DNA of 64,000 nt. Origin: Acidimicrobiales bacterium (lineage in GTDB: Bacteria; Actinomycetota; Acidimicrobiia; Acidimicrobiales; RAAP-2). Positions 26,839-36,711 of the stretch are shown here, piece after piece. Each line of letters begins with the position of its first letter. Position 1 is the stretch's first letter. The notes below the pieces were generated by a model. That model searched no databases. It saw only the letters and a program-made list of their open reading frames with translations, and was not told the DNA's origin. A program made the translations under genes and the position numbers. Location: NCBI GenBank assembly GCA_025351385.1, contig JANXWA010000024.1, positions 1 to 64,000 on the forward strand. Direction: 5' to 3'.

Positions 26839-27864
26839 ATGCAGAATCGTCAGATAGTCCTCGCGAAGAGGCCGGTGGGCATGGTCGACGAGTCGACGAC
26901 GTCATTGGTGGTCGCTGAGCGGCCGGTGTGCGGTCCGGACGAAGCACTGATCAAGGTGGGGCTCCTCTCAGTGGATCCGACGATCCGTACCTGGATGAAC
27001 GACGCACCGGGCTACCTACCCCCAATCGCCGTCGGCGAGGTCATTCGTGCCGGTGGTGCCGGCATCGTGGTGGAGTCGAACACCGCACGCTTCGCCGTCG
27101 GCGACGTCGTGGTCGGCATGACCAATTGGCAGGAGTGGGCGATCGCCGACGACACTCACCGGTTTGCCGTCGTGCCCCGGGGCCTCGGCCTTGACCTTCC
27201 GACGGTGATGAACGTGCTCGGCACGACTGGACTGACGGCCTACTTCGGGCTGATGGAGGTCGGTCAGTTCAAGCCCGGCGACGTGGTCGTGGTCTCGGGA
27301 GCGGCCGGCGCCACCGGATCGGTCGCTGGCCAGATCGCGAAGGCGAATGGCGCCGGCAAGGTCGTCGGGGTCGCTGGGGGACCCGAGAAGTGCGCCGAGG
27401 TCGTCGACGTCTACGGCTTCGACGAGTGCCTCGACTACCGAGAACCCCACCTGGCGCGTCGAATCCACGAAGCCTGCCCCGATGGCGTGGACGTCTACTT
27501 CGACAACGTCGGTGGCGAGATCCTCGACGCGGTGCTCGCCAACATCGCGATGCACGCGCGCATCATTGTGTGTGGCGCCATCTCGCAGTACAACGCCATG
27601 GAGAGGCCCAAGGGCATCGCGAATACGTCGATGCTCATCATGCGGCGAGGACGGATGCAGGGGTTCATCGTCTTTGATTTCGCGAGCCGCTACGCCGAGG
27701 CTCAGCTCGAGCTCGCCGCGATGGTGATGGATGGAACGATCAAGCACAAAGAGCACTTGGTGCACGGGCTCGAGCACGCGCCCGACGCCCTCAACCTTCT
27801 CTTCACCGGGGGCAACCACGGAAAGACGCTCGTCGTCGTCGACGAGAGCGTGCGGCTTGACTGA
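26839..27864 (+). CDS. NADP-dependent medium-chain reductase (CurA / leukotriene B4 dehydrogenase-like)
   Basis: A 341-residue zinc-free MDR protein of the CurA/prostaglandin reductase type: NRQIVLAKRP at the start, LSVDPTIRTWMND, nucleotide motif SGAAGATGSVAGQIAKANG and DVYFDNVGGEILDAVL. Such enzymes reduce alpha,beta-unsaturated carbonyls with NADPH. CAGGAGG precedes ATG 26839. The MFS transporter gene follows with an 8-base overlap. Confidence 0.88.
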   Translation: MQNRQIVLAKRPVGMVDESTTSLVVAERPVCGPDEALIKVGLLSVDPTIRTWMNDAPGYLPPIAVGEVIRAGGAGIVVESNTARFAVGDVVVGMTNWQEWAIADDTHRFAVVPRGLGLDLPTVMNVLGTTGLTAYFGLMEVGQFKPGDVVVVSGAAGATGSVAGQIAKANGAGKVVGVAGGPEKCAEVVDVYGFDECLDYREPHLARRIHEACPDGVDVYFDNVGGEILDAVLANIAMHARIIVCGAISQYNAMERPKGIANTSMLIMRRGRMQGFIVFDFASRYAEAQLELAAMVMDGTIKHKEHLVHGLEHAPDALNLLFTGGNHGKTLVVVDESVRLD

Positions 27865-29104
27865 TCCGGTTCGGCCAACGTTGATCGGACGATCCCTGCC
27901 CCCCGTCACGACGGTGCTGTTCCTCGCGGCGCTCGTCGCGGGATTTGGCCAGTTCGGCGCGATAGCGTCGCTGAACGACGTGGCGGGTCACTTCGGTCGC
28001 CACACGTCACGTCAGACCTTCCAGGGCGTCGTCGGTCTCTCCGGCTCGGTTCTCGGTCTCGGACTGGCGACGCTGCGGCTCTCGTCGCTGGGCGCGTTGC
28101 CGCTGTCGTCGCTCGCGGATCGTTGGGGGCGAACCCGGGTGCTGCAACGCACCTTGGCGCTGGGTCTTCTCGCGACGGCTGCAGCCTCGCTCAGCCCTTC
28201 CTACTGGTTCTTTGTCATCTGCTTCGCCTTCGCTCGACCGTTGCTCTCGGCGGCCAGCACGCTCGTCCAGGTCGTCACCGTTGAGCTGTCGAGCGTGCAC
28301 CGACGGATTCATCGTCTGGTGGTGGTGGCCGCCGGCGCAGGAATCGGTGCGGGCCTGTCGGCCGTGCTGCACGGCTTGATCCGGGGGCCGGACTCCTTTC
28401 GCTGGCTCTTTGCTCTGGCGGTGATCCCGGTGGCGCTCGTCGTTCCGATGCTTCGTCGCGTCCCGGAGCCGACTCACCACCGCGACGATCCGCCGTTGGC
28501 GCACCTCGGCGCGGTGCCTCGGCGCTTTCGGGGGCGCCTGGGAATCGTCGCGACGATGGCCTTCACCGTCGGGATGATCACCGGCCCGGCCAACGGCTTT
28601 GCCTTCGTCTACGGCGAGGGCGTGCTGAAGATCAGCCCCCACGACGTCGCCACGATCGTCGCCCTGAGCGCCTTCACCGGACTGGCCGGCCTGCTCGCGA
28701 GCAGGCGCCTCTCCCACGTCATCGGTCGTCGCTGGACGGTCGCTCTGGGCGTGGTCGCGACTGCTCTCACCTCGACCTTCGCCTACAGCGGCGGCCGCGT
28801 CGCTTTTACCATTGGCTACATGGTGGGTGTCGCCGCCGCCGGGCTGTTGGCGCCGGCCGCCACCGCGATGAGCACCGAGATCTTCTCTCACTCGTTTCGC
28901 GCGACGGCGGCCGGATGGGTCGTCGTGGCGGGAGTGCTTGGCGCTACGGCGGGGCTCTTCCTCTTCGGATGGGTCGGTGACGTCGTGCACGGAGCCAGCG
29001 TGACGTCACTGCGCACGCCGGCCCTTCTCACCTTCCTGCCGCTCCTCCCCACGTTGGCGTTGCTCGCCCGGCTGCCCGAGAGCTCGGCGATGGAGTTGGC
29101 CTAG
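27857..29104 (+). CDS. MFS transporter
   Basis: A protein of about 415 residues with 12 predicted helices and the MFS loop motif SLADRWGRTRVLQR between helices 2 and 3. The direction and substrate are unknown. The start is uncertain: TTG 27857 overlaps the reductase stop, and TTG 27881 or GTG 27914 are alternatives. The TAG stop overlaps the stop of the convergent EEP gene (CTAG). Confidence 0.78.
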   Translation: MTDPVRPTLIGRSLPPVTTVLFLAALVAGFGQFGAIASLNDVAGHFGRHTSRQTFQGVVGLSGSVLGLGLATLRLSSLGALPLSSLADRWGRTRVLQRTLALGLLATAAASLSPSYWFFVICFAFARPLLSAASTLVQVVTVELSSVHRRIHRLVVVAAGAGIGAGLSAVLHGLIRGPDSFRWLFALAVIPVALVVPMLRRVPEPTHHRDDPPLAHLGAVPRRFRGRLGIVATMAFTVGMITGPANGFAFVYGEGVLKISPHDVATIVALSAFTGLAGLLASRRLSHVIGRRWTVALGVVATALTSTFAYSGGRVAFTIGYMVGVAAAGLLAPAATAMSTEIFSHSFRATAAGWVVVAGVLGATAGLFLFGWVGDVVHGASVTSLRTPALLTFLPLLPTLALLARLPESSAMELA

Positions 29105-29901
29105 CGGAGTTCGACGTCGGCCACCAGCGCGCGGTGGTCGCTGCCGCCGTCACTGGCAAAGCCGCCCAGCGAGTGCCAGGGGCCCCTGGCGAGGATGTGG
29201 TCGATCTGCGAATGGGGCGTCCGCGCCGGCCAGGTTCGAGCCTGAACCATTGACTGCCAGCCCGGCAGAAGAGCTCGCAGCAGGGGACGCCAGCAGTTGA
29301 AGTCGCCCGCGAGCAGGATCGGCACTGACGGGTCGAGTGTGTCGACGTACTCTGAGATGCGCCGGTACTGTCGATAGGAGCCGTGACTGAGGTGCGCCCC
29401 GTGCACGGCGATCACGTGGAAGGGCCGTCCCCGGTCGTTCAGTCGCGCGACGATCAACGCGCGCCGGACCTTCTCGCGGGGCAGACGGTCGAGCGTCTCG
29501 ACATGGATCTCCTCGATGGGTATCCTCGTCAGCAGTCCGAGACCCCACCGGCCGTGCTCGACGGCGCCGAGTTCGCCTCGACGGGTCCGCTGGGCCCGGG
29601 TGAGCGTGCGGTGTTCGTCGAAGTAGAGACCGTGCTCGCCGGTGAAGTGGGCGAGCAGAGGCTGCCAGGTCCGTCCCCCCACGCCCGTCGTGACCCGTTG
29701 GCCGGTGGCGAGGGTGGCGAACGCGCCGTCCATCGCCAGACGGTCCCGCAGATCCTCGTAGAAGTCGTGGCCACCCTCGCCTCGCCACAGCTCGGGCAGG
29801 ACCATCACGTCGGCGTCGAGGGCGATGACGTGCTCGAGGACCTGGGTCGGTCGACCCCATCCATCGACACCGGCGTGAAGGTTAAACGTCGCTACACGCA
29901 C
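29101..29901 (-). CDS. Endonuclease/exonuclease/phosphatase family hydrolase
   Basis: A 266-residue EEP-fold metal-dependent phosphodiesterase: ATFNLHAG (Asn), LPELW (metal Glu), AVHGAHLSH (catalytic His), LAGDFNCW (Asp/Asn) and SQIDHIL plus GSDHRALVADV (Asp-His pair). Substrates in this family range from nucleic acids to phospholipids and cannot be assigned here. TAGGGT (29908-29913) sits 6 bases before GTG 29901, so this start is chosen over GTG 29904. Confidence 0.83.
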   Translation of the reverse strand: MRVATFNLHAGVDGWGRPTQVLEHVIALDADVMVLPELWRGEGGHDFYEDLRDRLAMDGAFATLATGQRVTTGVGGRTWQPLLAHFTGEHGLYFDEHRTLTRAQRTRRGELGAVEHGRWGLGLLTRIPIEEIHVETLDRLPREKVRRALIVARLNDRGRPFHVIAVHGAHLSHGSYRQYRRISEYVDTLDPSVPILLAGDFNCWRPLLRALLPGWQSMVQARTWPARTPHSQIDHILARGPWHSLGGFASDGGSDHRALVADVELR

Positions 29902-29907
29902 CACCGA

Positions 29908-29913
29908 ACCCTA
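29908..29913 (-). promoter_or_regulatory. -10 box for the EEP hydrolase gene (leaderless)
   Basis: TAGGGT on the minus strand, 6 bases before GTG 29901, puts the predicted transcript start at or next to the start codon. Confidence 0.5.
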
Positions 29914-29948
29914 CGTCGCCGCGAGTCGTCGTGTGGCAGGCTCTGTAG

Positions 29949-30755
29949 GTGGATTCTGTCAACGTGGCCTTCGGCCATCGCCTGTGGTGGGTCGATGCGT
30001 TCATCGGGGACGCGGAGAGGGGCAATCCAGCCGTCGTGGTGCTGTTGGAGCGCCCACTGCCCGACGAGGAGCTCCAGCAGATCGCCTTCGAGCTCGGAGT
30101 TACCGAGACTTCTTTCGTGCGCTGGGTCGGCGAGCAGTGGTCGCTTCGCTGGTTCACGCCAACGACCGAGGTCGACCTCTCGGGCCACGCCACGCTCGCC
30201 ACGCTTCACGTCCTTCTCACCGAATTGGGCGTGCCGGCCGCCGAGCTCTACTTCCAGACGCGGGCCGGGTTGCTGTCCGGACGACGGCTGGGTGACGGGA
30301 TGCTCGGCATCGATCTACCGCGGTCGTTCATCGAGCCGGTCGACGCGGCGATATTGAACGACACACTGGGCCCCGTGAGCGAGGTGTACCGGGCCGGCGC
30401 GCAGAGCGTGCTGGCGATCGTCAAGGACTTCGACACGCTGTGCGGCCTCTCCGTCGACCCGATGAGCCTGTTCCTCGTGCCGAGTGCGATGGTGATCGCG
30501 GCCTGCGCCGGCGGACCGGGTGTCGACGTGTCGATCCGGGTCTTCGCCCCGCGCCTCGGTCTGGCCGAGGATCACGTCACCGGCAATGCGATGTGCGCCA
30601 TCGCACCGTGGTGGGTCGAGCAGGTTGGTTCACCGACCGTGTCCGTGCACCAGGCGTCGGCACGCGGTGGAGTGATGTACGCACGCCTCTTCGAGCACAA
30701 CGTCGAGGTCGCGGGGATGGCCCGAACCTTCTTCGGCGGCGACCTGCGCGCATGA
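29949..30755 (+). CDS. PhzF-family isomerase/epimerase-like protein
   Basis: A 268-residue member of the PhzF/diaminopimelate epimerase superfamily: WWVDAFIGDAERGNPAVVV, catalytic Glu in LGVTETSFV, FTPTTEVDLSGHATLA, and FAPRLGLAEDHVTGNA. Family members isomerise small acids, but most are uncharacterised. Start GTG 29949. ATGA overlap with the next gene starts a five-gene operon (29949-33267). Confidence 0.85.
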   Translation: MDSVNVAFGHRLWWVDAFIGDAERGNPAVVVLLERPLPDEELQQIAFELGVTETSFVRWVGEQWSLRWFTPTTEVDLSGHATLATLHVLLTELGVPAAELYFQTRAGLLSGRRLGDGMLGIDLPRSFIEPVDAAILNDTLGPVSEVYRAGAQSVLAIVKDFDTLCGLSVDPMSLFLVPSAMVIAACAGGPGVDVSIRVFAPRLGLAEDHVTGNAMCAIAPWWVEQVGSPTVSVHQASARGGVMYARLFEHNVEVAGMARTFFGGDLRA

Positions 30756-31423
30756 GTGGCGACGTGCTCGGACCGGGTCCGAACACCCGGGTCCGACGAC
30801 TCCCGAAGAAGGCGGTCTACGACGCGGCGGTGATCGACGCGATCCTGGACGAGGGGCGCTTGTGCCACGTGGCCGCCGTCGTGAACGGACGGGCCCTGAC
30901 GTTGCCGACGCTGCACGCTCGCCAGGGCCGGACCCTCTACCTGCACGGCAGCCAGTCGAACGCGATCATGAAGTCGATCGTCGACGCCGGTGAGGCCTGC
31001 GTCTGCGTCACGCTCTACGACGGACTGCGCCTCGCGCGCAGTGGCTTCGAGTCGTCGATCGCCTATCGCTCCGTGGTCGTCGTCGGCTCGGCGAGGGCCG
31101 TCGACGACGAGGCCGAGAAGAGGCGGGTGCTCGAACTGTTCGTCGACGCCGTCCTGCCCGGTCGTGCCAGCGAGGTTCGCCCGATGAGCGACTCGGAGAT
31201 GCGCCTCACCATGGTGGTGGCGGTGGCGATCGACGAAGCGTCGGCAAAGGTGTCGGCCGGACCCACTGAGGACCCCGAGGAGGACCTCGGCCTGCCCATC
31301 TGGTCGGGCACCGTTTCGGCGCGGCTGCGCTTCGAGGCTCCGGTGCCCTCGAGTGACGGTGCGATGCAAAGAGGCGACGTCGAACTGCCCGCGTCGGTGC
31401 GCCGACTGCTGGAGGGCCAGTGA
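30752..31423 (+). CDS. Pyridoxamine 5'-phosphate oxidase-family flavin-binding protein
   Basis: A 223-residue split-barrel flavoprotein of the NimA-like group (AVIDAILDEGRLCHVAAVV, LYLHGSQSNAIMKSI, SSIAYRSVVVVGSARAVDD). It probably binds FMN or F420. The substrate is unknown. ATG 30752 is fixed by the ATGA overlap, and the end overlaps the Nudix gene (GTGA). Confidence 0.83.
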   Translation: MSGDVLGPGPNTRVRRLPKKAVYDAAVIDAILDEGRLCHVAAVVNGRALTLPTLHARQGRTLYLHGSQSNAIMKSIVDAGEACVCVTLYDGLRLARSGFESSIAYRSVVVVGSARAVDDEAEKRRVLELFVDAVLPGRASEVRPMSDSEMRLTMVVAVAIDEASAKVSAGPTEDPEEDLGLPIWSGTVSARLRFEAPVPSSDGAMQRGDVELPASVRRLLEGQ

Positions 31424-31974
31424 CGTCGTTGGATCTCCTGCGTCGCCAGATCGAGCAGATCGACCCGGTGGACGACCGTGAAGACCGATCGATCCGTGCG
31501 ACGCTCGACCGTCTGACGTGGCCCGGAGATCCATTCGCCGAGTCGTGCCACGACAATCACGTGACCGCCTCGGCCTTCGTCATCTCGTCGCGGGGCGTGG
31601 TCCTGCACCGACATCGACGCCTGGACATATGGGTCCAGCCCGGCGGTCACGTCGACCGGGGCGAGACACCCGAGATCGCCGCGGTGCGCGAGACGCTCGA
31701 AGAGACCGGTCTCGCGGCGCGACACCTCGAGCCGGTCGAGCTGTTCCACCTCGACGTTCACCCCGGCCCCCGTGGTCACACCCACTATGACCTGCGCTAC
31801 GTCATGGTGGCGCCACCGCTCGACCCGTCGCCGTCCGACGGCGAGAGTCCCGACGTGTACTGGTTCGACTTTGTCGCGGCGCAGGCGAGGTGTGAGCCGT
31901 CACTGGTCGCGGCGATCGCGAAGCTGGGTGATGCCGCGTTCCTCTCACGGATGGGAGACTCGGCCAATGACTGA
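31420..31974 (+). CDS. Nudix hydrolase
   Basis: A 184-residue Nudix protein. The Nudix box is complete, beginning at GGHVDRGETPE and ending in RETLEETGL (about residues 75-97). It hydrolyses a nucleoside diphosphate linked to another moiety; the target is unknown. GTG 31420 overlaps the previous stop and the 3' end overlaps the zinc-ribbon gene by 8 bases. Confidence 0.88.
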   Translation: MTSLDLLRRQIEQIDPVDDREDRSIRATLDRLTWPGDPFAESCHDNHVTASAFVISSRGVVLHRHRRLDIWVQPGGHVDRGETPEIAAVRETLEETGLAARHLEPVELFHLDVHPGPRGHTHYDLRYVMVAPPLDPSPSDGESPDVYWFDFVAAQARCEPSLVAAIAKLGDAAFLSRMGDSAND

Positions 31975-32677
31975 GACCGACGCGCTGAGGGCCCTCATGG
32001 ACGCCGATCGCTGGATCGACCGAATCACCGCCCAGCGAAGCCATCTGCCCGAGACGGCCGAGCTGGCGACAGTGGAGGTCGAACTGCGTGAGATGCTCAA
32101 GGCCCTCCAGCAGGCCGAGGCCCAGCTCGCACCCGTGCGCACCGCCTTCGAGGACGCGACCGCCGAGTCCGAGAGGCTGCGCCGGCGCGCCGGGGACCTC
32201 GAACGCACGCTCTCGGCCTCGACGGCCAACGCCCGCGAGCTGGCGGCCTTGGCCAAGGAGCTCGATCACGTTCGAGAGCTCCTCGGCCAGGGAGAGGATC
32301 GCGAACTCGAGTATCTCCTGGCGCTCGAGCCACTCGACGAGCTGGTCGTCGCGATCCGAGCGCGGGCCCAACCGGCGGTCGCGCGGCGCAGTGAGCTCCA
32401 AGTCGCCATTGCCGCGTTGCAGGCGACTCTCGACGAGGAGCTGGCGTCGCTGCGCCACGACCGGCATCAACGGTCCGCGGCCCTCTCGCCGGAACTGCTG
32501 GCGCGCTACGACGCCGCTCTCGTGCGCGTGGGGACTTCGGGGGCCGCACAGCTCGACGCCGGGCGCTGTGACGGGTGTCGCATCGCCCTGTCCCCGCTCG
32601 ACGTCGACCGGTGGAAACGCTTGGCGGCAGGCACCTTCATGGCCTGTCCCGAATGCGGACGATTGCTGTTGCCGTGA
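31967..32677 (+). CDS. Coiled-coil C4 zinc-ribbon protein (Rv2229c-like)
   Basis: A 236-residue protein. Residues 1 to about 175 are heptad-rich, strongly charged coiled coil, followed by a C4 zinc ribbon with CDGCRIAL and CPECGRLLLP. Actinobacterial relatives sit next to an RNase H/phosphatase gene (Rv2229c-Rv2228c in M. tuberculosis, from memory). Here the phosphatase follows by a GTGA overlap. The exact role is unknown; nucleic-acid binding is plausible. Confidence 0.8.
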   Translation: MTETDALRALMDADRWIDRITAQRSHLPETAELATVEVELREMLKALQQAEAQLAPVRTAFEDATAESERLRRRAGDLERTLSASTANARELAALAKELDHVRELLGQGEDRELEYLLALEPLDELVVAIRARAQPAVARRSELQVAIAALQATLDEELASLRHDRHQRSAALSPELLARYDAALVRVGTSGAAQLDAGRCDGCRIALSPLDVDRWKRLAAGTFMACPECGRLLLP

Positions 32678-33267
32678 TCATCCTCATCCGCCACGGTCAA
32701 ACGACCACGAACGCCGCGCGCCTGCTCGTCGGCCGCAGCGATCCTGAACTGACCGAGCTCGGTGAGCGCCAGGCCCGGGCCCTGCGGCCGCTGCTCGAGA
32801 ACGTCCGCGCGGTGTGGACGTCGCCGCTGAAGCGCGCACGGGCCACCGCGGCGCTGGCGTTGCCGCACCTCGCGCCGGTGACGATGGAGTCGTTCATCGA
32901 AGTCGACTACGGCACGCTCGACGGTCAGCCGCTCAACGTCGTGAGCTACGAGCAGTGGCGACAGTTCGAACACGATCACACACTCGCCTTCGGGGGTGGG
33001 GAGTCGCTCGCGGCGCTCGACCAGCGGGTGCACGCCGAACTGGACGCGCTGCTGGCCGACGAGAGCAGCTTCCTGCACAGTCACCACGAGCACCTCGCGA
33101 TCGTGAGCCACATGTCGCCGATCAAGTCGGCGATGGTGTGGGCGCTCGGCGTACCCGGCTCGGTGGCGTGGCGCATGCACCTGAACAACGGTTCGGCCAC
33201 CACGATCACGACCCGCCAGTCGACGCCGGCGCTACTGCACTACAACGTCGTTCCACCGATCGACTGA
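32674..33267 (+). CDS. Histidine phosphatase family protein
   Basis: A 197-residue phosphoglycerate mutase-like phosphatase: LIRHGQTTTN (catalytic His near residue 7), TSPLKRARATAAL, second His in IVSHMSPIK. In many actinobacteria this domain is fused behind RNase HI; here only the phosphatase is present. GTG 32674 is fixed by the GTGA overlap. The stop directly abuts the stop of the convergent hemolysin III gene. Confidence 0.83.
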   Translation: MIILIRHGQTTTNAARLLVGRSDPELTELGERQARALRPLLENVRAVWTSPLKRARATAALALPHLAPVTMESFIEVDYGTLDGQPLNVVSYEQWRQFEHDHTLAFGGGESLAALDQRVHAELDALLADESSFLHSHHEHLAIVSHMSPIKSAMVWALGVPGSVAWRMHLNNGSATTITTRQSTPALLHYNVVPPID

Positions 33268-33930
33268 TCAGCGAAGCGCCACGCCGATCGCCGCGAAGTG
33301 GAGTCCGGCACCGATGAGGGTGAAGGCGTGAAAGAGCTCGTGGTAGCCAAACACCCTCGGCAATAGGCGCGGACGCTTCGTGCCGTAGAAGACGGCGCCG
33401 ATCGTGTACGCCGCCCCGCCCGCGATGATCAGTGAAAAGCAGAGGGGACCACCACCCCGGTAGATCTGGGGCATGACCGCGGCCGCCGCCCAGCTCACGA
33501 TCAGGTAGGGAAGCGTGTTGGCCCACTTGGGCGCGTCGATCGCCAGTTGTCGCACGGCGATTCCCACTCCGGCGCCCGCGCCGATCACGATCATGAGCAC
33601 GACCCGGATGGTGCCGTGCATGGACAGCCCGGCGATGGCGAGGTAGGTGCCGGAGATGGCGAGGAAGATCGTCGAGTGGTCGGCCCTCTGCCACGCACGA
33701 CGATGGGGCGGCGACCAACGGAACCGGTGGTAGAGCGCGCTCGTGATCATCATCGCGCCGACACCCACCACGTAGCAGAGGACCCAGCCGACCTGAGGCC
33801 ACGTGCGGGCCCTCGAGAACAAGATGGGCGAGCAGGTCAGTAGCACGACCACGCCGAACACGTGGAGCCATCCCCGCAAGAGCGGCTTGACGTGGGCCGG
33901 GGCGTCACCGGAGGTATTCGACACACTCAC
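33268..33930 (-). CDS. trhA: Hemolysin III / TrhA-like seven-helix membrane protein
   Basis: A 220-residue PAQR/hemolysin III-family membrane protein with seven helices. Conserved metal-site residues are Ser and His in ITSALYHRFRW, Asp and His in QRADHSTIFL, and the His pair in FGYHELFHAFTLIGAGLHF. Bacterial members affect membrane energetics and lipid homeostasis; toxicity is not implied. GTG 33930 has TAGGGT 7 bases upstream. Confidence 0.87.
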   Translation of the reverse strand: MSVSNTSGDAPAHVKPLLRGWLHVFGVVVLLTCSPILFSRARTWPQVGWVLCYVVGVGAMMITSALYHRFRWSPPHRRAWQRADHSTIFLAISGTYLAIAGLSMHGTIRVVLMIVIGAGAGVGIAVRQLAIDAPKWANTLPYLIVSWAAAAVMPQIYRGGGPLCFSLIIAGGAAYTIGAVFYGTKRPRLLPRVFGYHELFHAFTLIGAGLHFAAIGVALR

Positions 33931-33937
33931 GAGAGCA

Positions 33938-33943
33938 ACCCTA
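33938..33943 (-). promoter_or_regulatory. -10 box for the hemolysin III-like gene (leaderless)
   Basis: TAGGGT on the minus strand, 7 bases before GTG 33930. Confidence 0.5.
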
Positions 33944-33986
33944 TGCCGCGGCGTGCAAAGGTCGAATCGGTGCGATAAACAACGGA

Positions 33987-34020
33987 GCCCGCCTGCCCTG
34001 ACAAATCAGAACAAGCGGGC
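33987..34020. other. Nested inverted repeat in an AT-rich intergenic region
   Basis: GCCCGC (33987-33992) pairs with GCGGGC (34015-34020), with an inner CTGA/TCAG stem. It lies in the 209-base gap 33931-34139, which is otherwise AT-rich (TATAAT at 34058-34063) and gene-free. It could be a terminator or a leader structure for the reductase gene. Confidence 0.3.
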
Positions 34021-34110
34021 ACTCGATGTTTGGCCCCCCCAGCCAATAGTTCAAAAATATAATCTCAATTGAACCGCTACTGTGTCACGAGAAGTCCGCA
34101 AACAAAGGTT

Positions 34111-34126
34111 TGTGAGCAATTTCACA
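34111..34126 (+). promoter_or_regulatory. Palindromic operator TGTGA-N6-TCACA before the aldo/keto reductase
   Basis: This perfect TGTGA/TCACA inverted repeat with 6-base spacing matches the consensus bound by CRP-family regulators. It ends 1 base before the AAAGGAG ribosome site (34128-34134), a position that suggests repression rather than activation. The regulator is unknown. Confidence 0.5.
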
Positions 34127-34139
34127 TAAAGGAGTCGTC

Positions 34140-35112
<973 letters not shown>

Positions 35113-35123
<11 letters not shown>

Positions 35124-36711
35124 GAGGCCGCACGGATCCGTCGCGCACCTCGAACACGTCGTCGCACCATTCGATGACCTGGGCGTCATGGGTCGCGACG
35201 ACGACGGTCGCCCTCGTCGCGGCGACCAGGTCGAGCACCTGTTGGGTCTCGTCGTGACCGAGGCCGCTGGTCGGCTCGTCGAGCAGGTAGATTGACGGCA
35301 TCGTGACGAGAGCCCGGGCGATCGCCACACGCTCGGTTTCGCCGCGTGACAGGTCCGCGAAGCGAGTGGCCCGATCGACTTCCATTCCCATCGCGGCGAG
35401 GTCATTGACGGCGTCGCGCAAGGTGGCTCGGCCGAGTACGACCACGTCGTAGACGAAGCCTCGGGTGAGGCCGGGCTCGCTCGGCACGTACGCGAGCTCT
35501 CGACGAAGTTGGCTCTCGTCGAGGTCGCCGAGCGGAATGCCGCCCACGGTGATCGCGCCAACGTCCACCCGTTCGAGGGCGCCCATGGCCCGCAACATCG
35601 TCGACTTTCCGACTCCGGACGCTCCGATCAACGCGACGCGTCGTCCGGGGGCGATTCGCAAGGTGGCGTCGACCACGATCGGGATCCCGTCGTCGAGCAA
35701 TGTGACGCCCTCGAGGAGCAGCGTCGTGTCAGTCGGCCAGGGGACTCGGCCTCGAAGGATGGCGACGTCGAGTTCCTCGAGCCGTTCAGCGCCCCCCGAA
35801 ACGGCGATCGCTGTGTCGAGCGATCCGCGCACCACACCAAGCAACTCGACCGTCGCCAACGCCAGCATCGCGGTCACAACGATCCAGAGGGCCGAGGTCC
35901 GAGGGCGAAGGGCCAGCGCTCCGAGGGCGCCGGCCGCGGCCACTAGTGGCGCGGCGTTCGAGATCCGGAGCCGGCGACGCAGCGCTCGCTCGGCGTCGTG
36001 AAGTTCCTTCACCGACGTCATTGACCGCGCCACGGCGAACTCGCCCCGTCCGAGCAGGACGAGCTCGGGTGTGACGGCGCTTAGCTCGACGAGCTCGGCC
36101 CGGTAGTCGCCGCGGGCGCGACGCAGCGCGCGATCGCATTCGAACAGAGGTCCCGCGTTGAGAACCAGCGCCGCGATGCCGAGGACCTGGCACGTGACGA
36201 GGACGCCGACAACTGGCCACCACTGTCCGTGCGGCGGCAGGATCGCGACGGCGGCGTCGCCGAGGACCATGACCGAGATGGTCGTCGCGAGCGGGATCAC
36301 TGAGCGTAGCCACAGGTCCTGGAGTTCGTCAGTGTCGCGCAAGGCGCGTTCCAACAGATCGCCGGCGGCGTACACACGCCACTGCGAGTAATCGAGGCGT
36401 CCGATCACCGTGACCAGCCAGCGGCGCCATCGGGTGACCGCGGTGTAGCCGAGCCGGTGGGCGCTCAGGCGCTCAGCGAAGCGCAAGGGGGAGCGAAGGA
36501 AGGCGAAGAGCTCGATCACGATCAAGGCGCCGAGCACGGCGTGCAGCCCCGGTCGAAGCGCGCTCTCTACTAGCAGGGCCACCGCGCCGACCAGCAGGGC
36601 CACGTTGATCAGCGAGGCCACGAGCCCCGCGGCGAGGGCCACGGCGAAGTCTCGGCGAGGCGGGCGGGACCGGCGCAGCCAGCGCATCAGCCGTGCGACG
36701 TCGTTGTTCAC
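35113..36711 (-). CDS. ABC exporter subunit, CydC-like, full nucleotide-binding motifs
   Basis: A 532-residue fused permease-ATPase. Six helices (about 20-300) precede the ATPase: Walker [10 protein letters not shown] (about 363), signature [15 protein letters not shown], Walker [12 protein letters not shown], His switch VATHDAQ. It pairs with the gene ending at 36708 (ATGA overlap). In CydDC-type exporters the pair moves thiols such as cysteine or glutathione, or haem, to support cytochrome bd. No cydAB lies in the window, so the substrate is uncertain. Confidence 0.78.
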
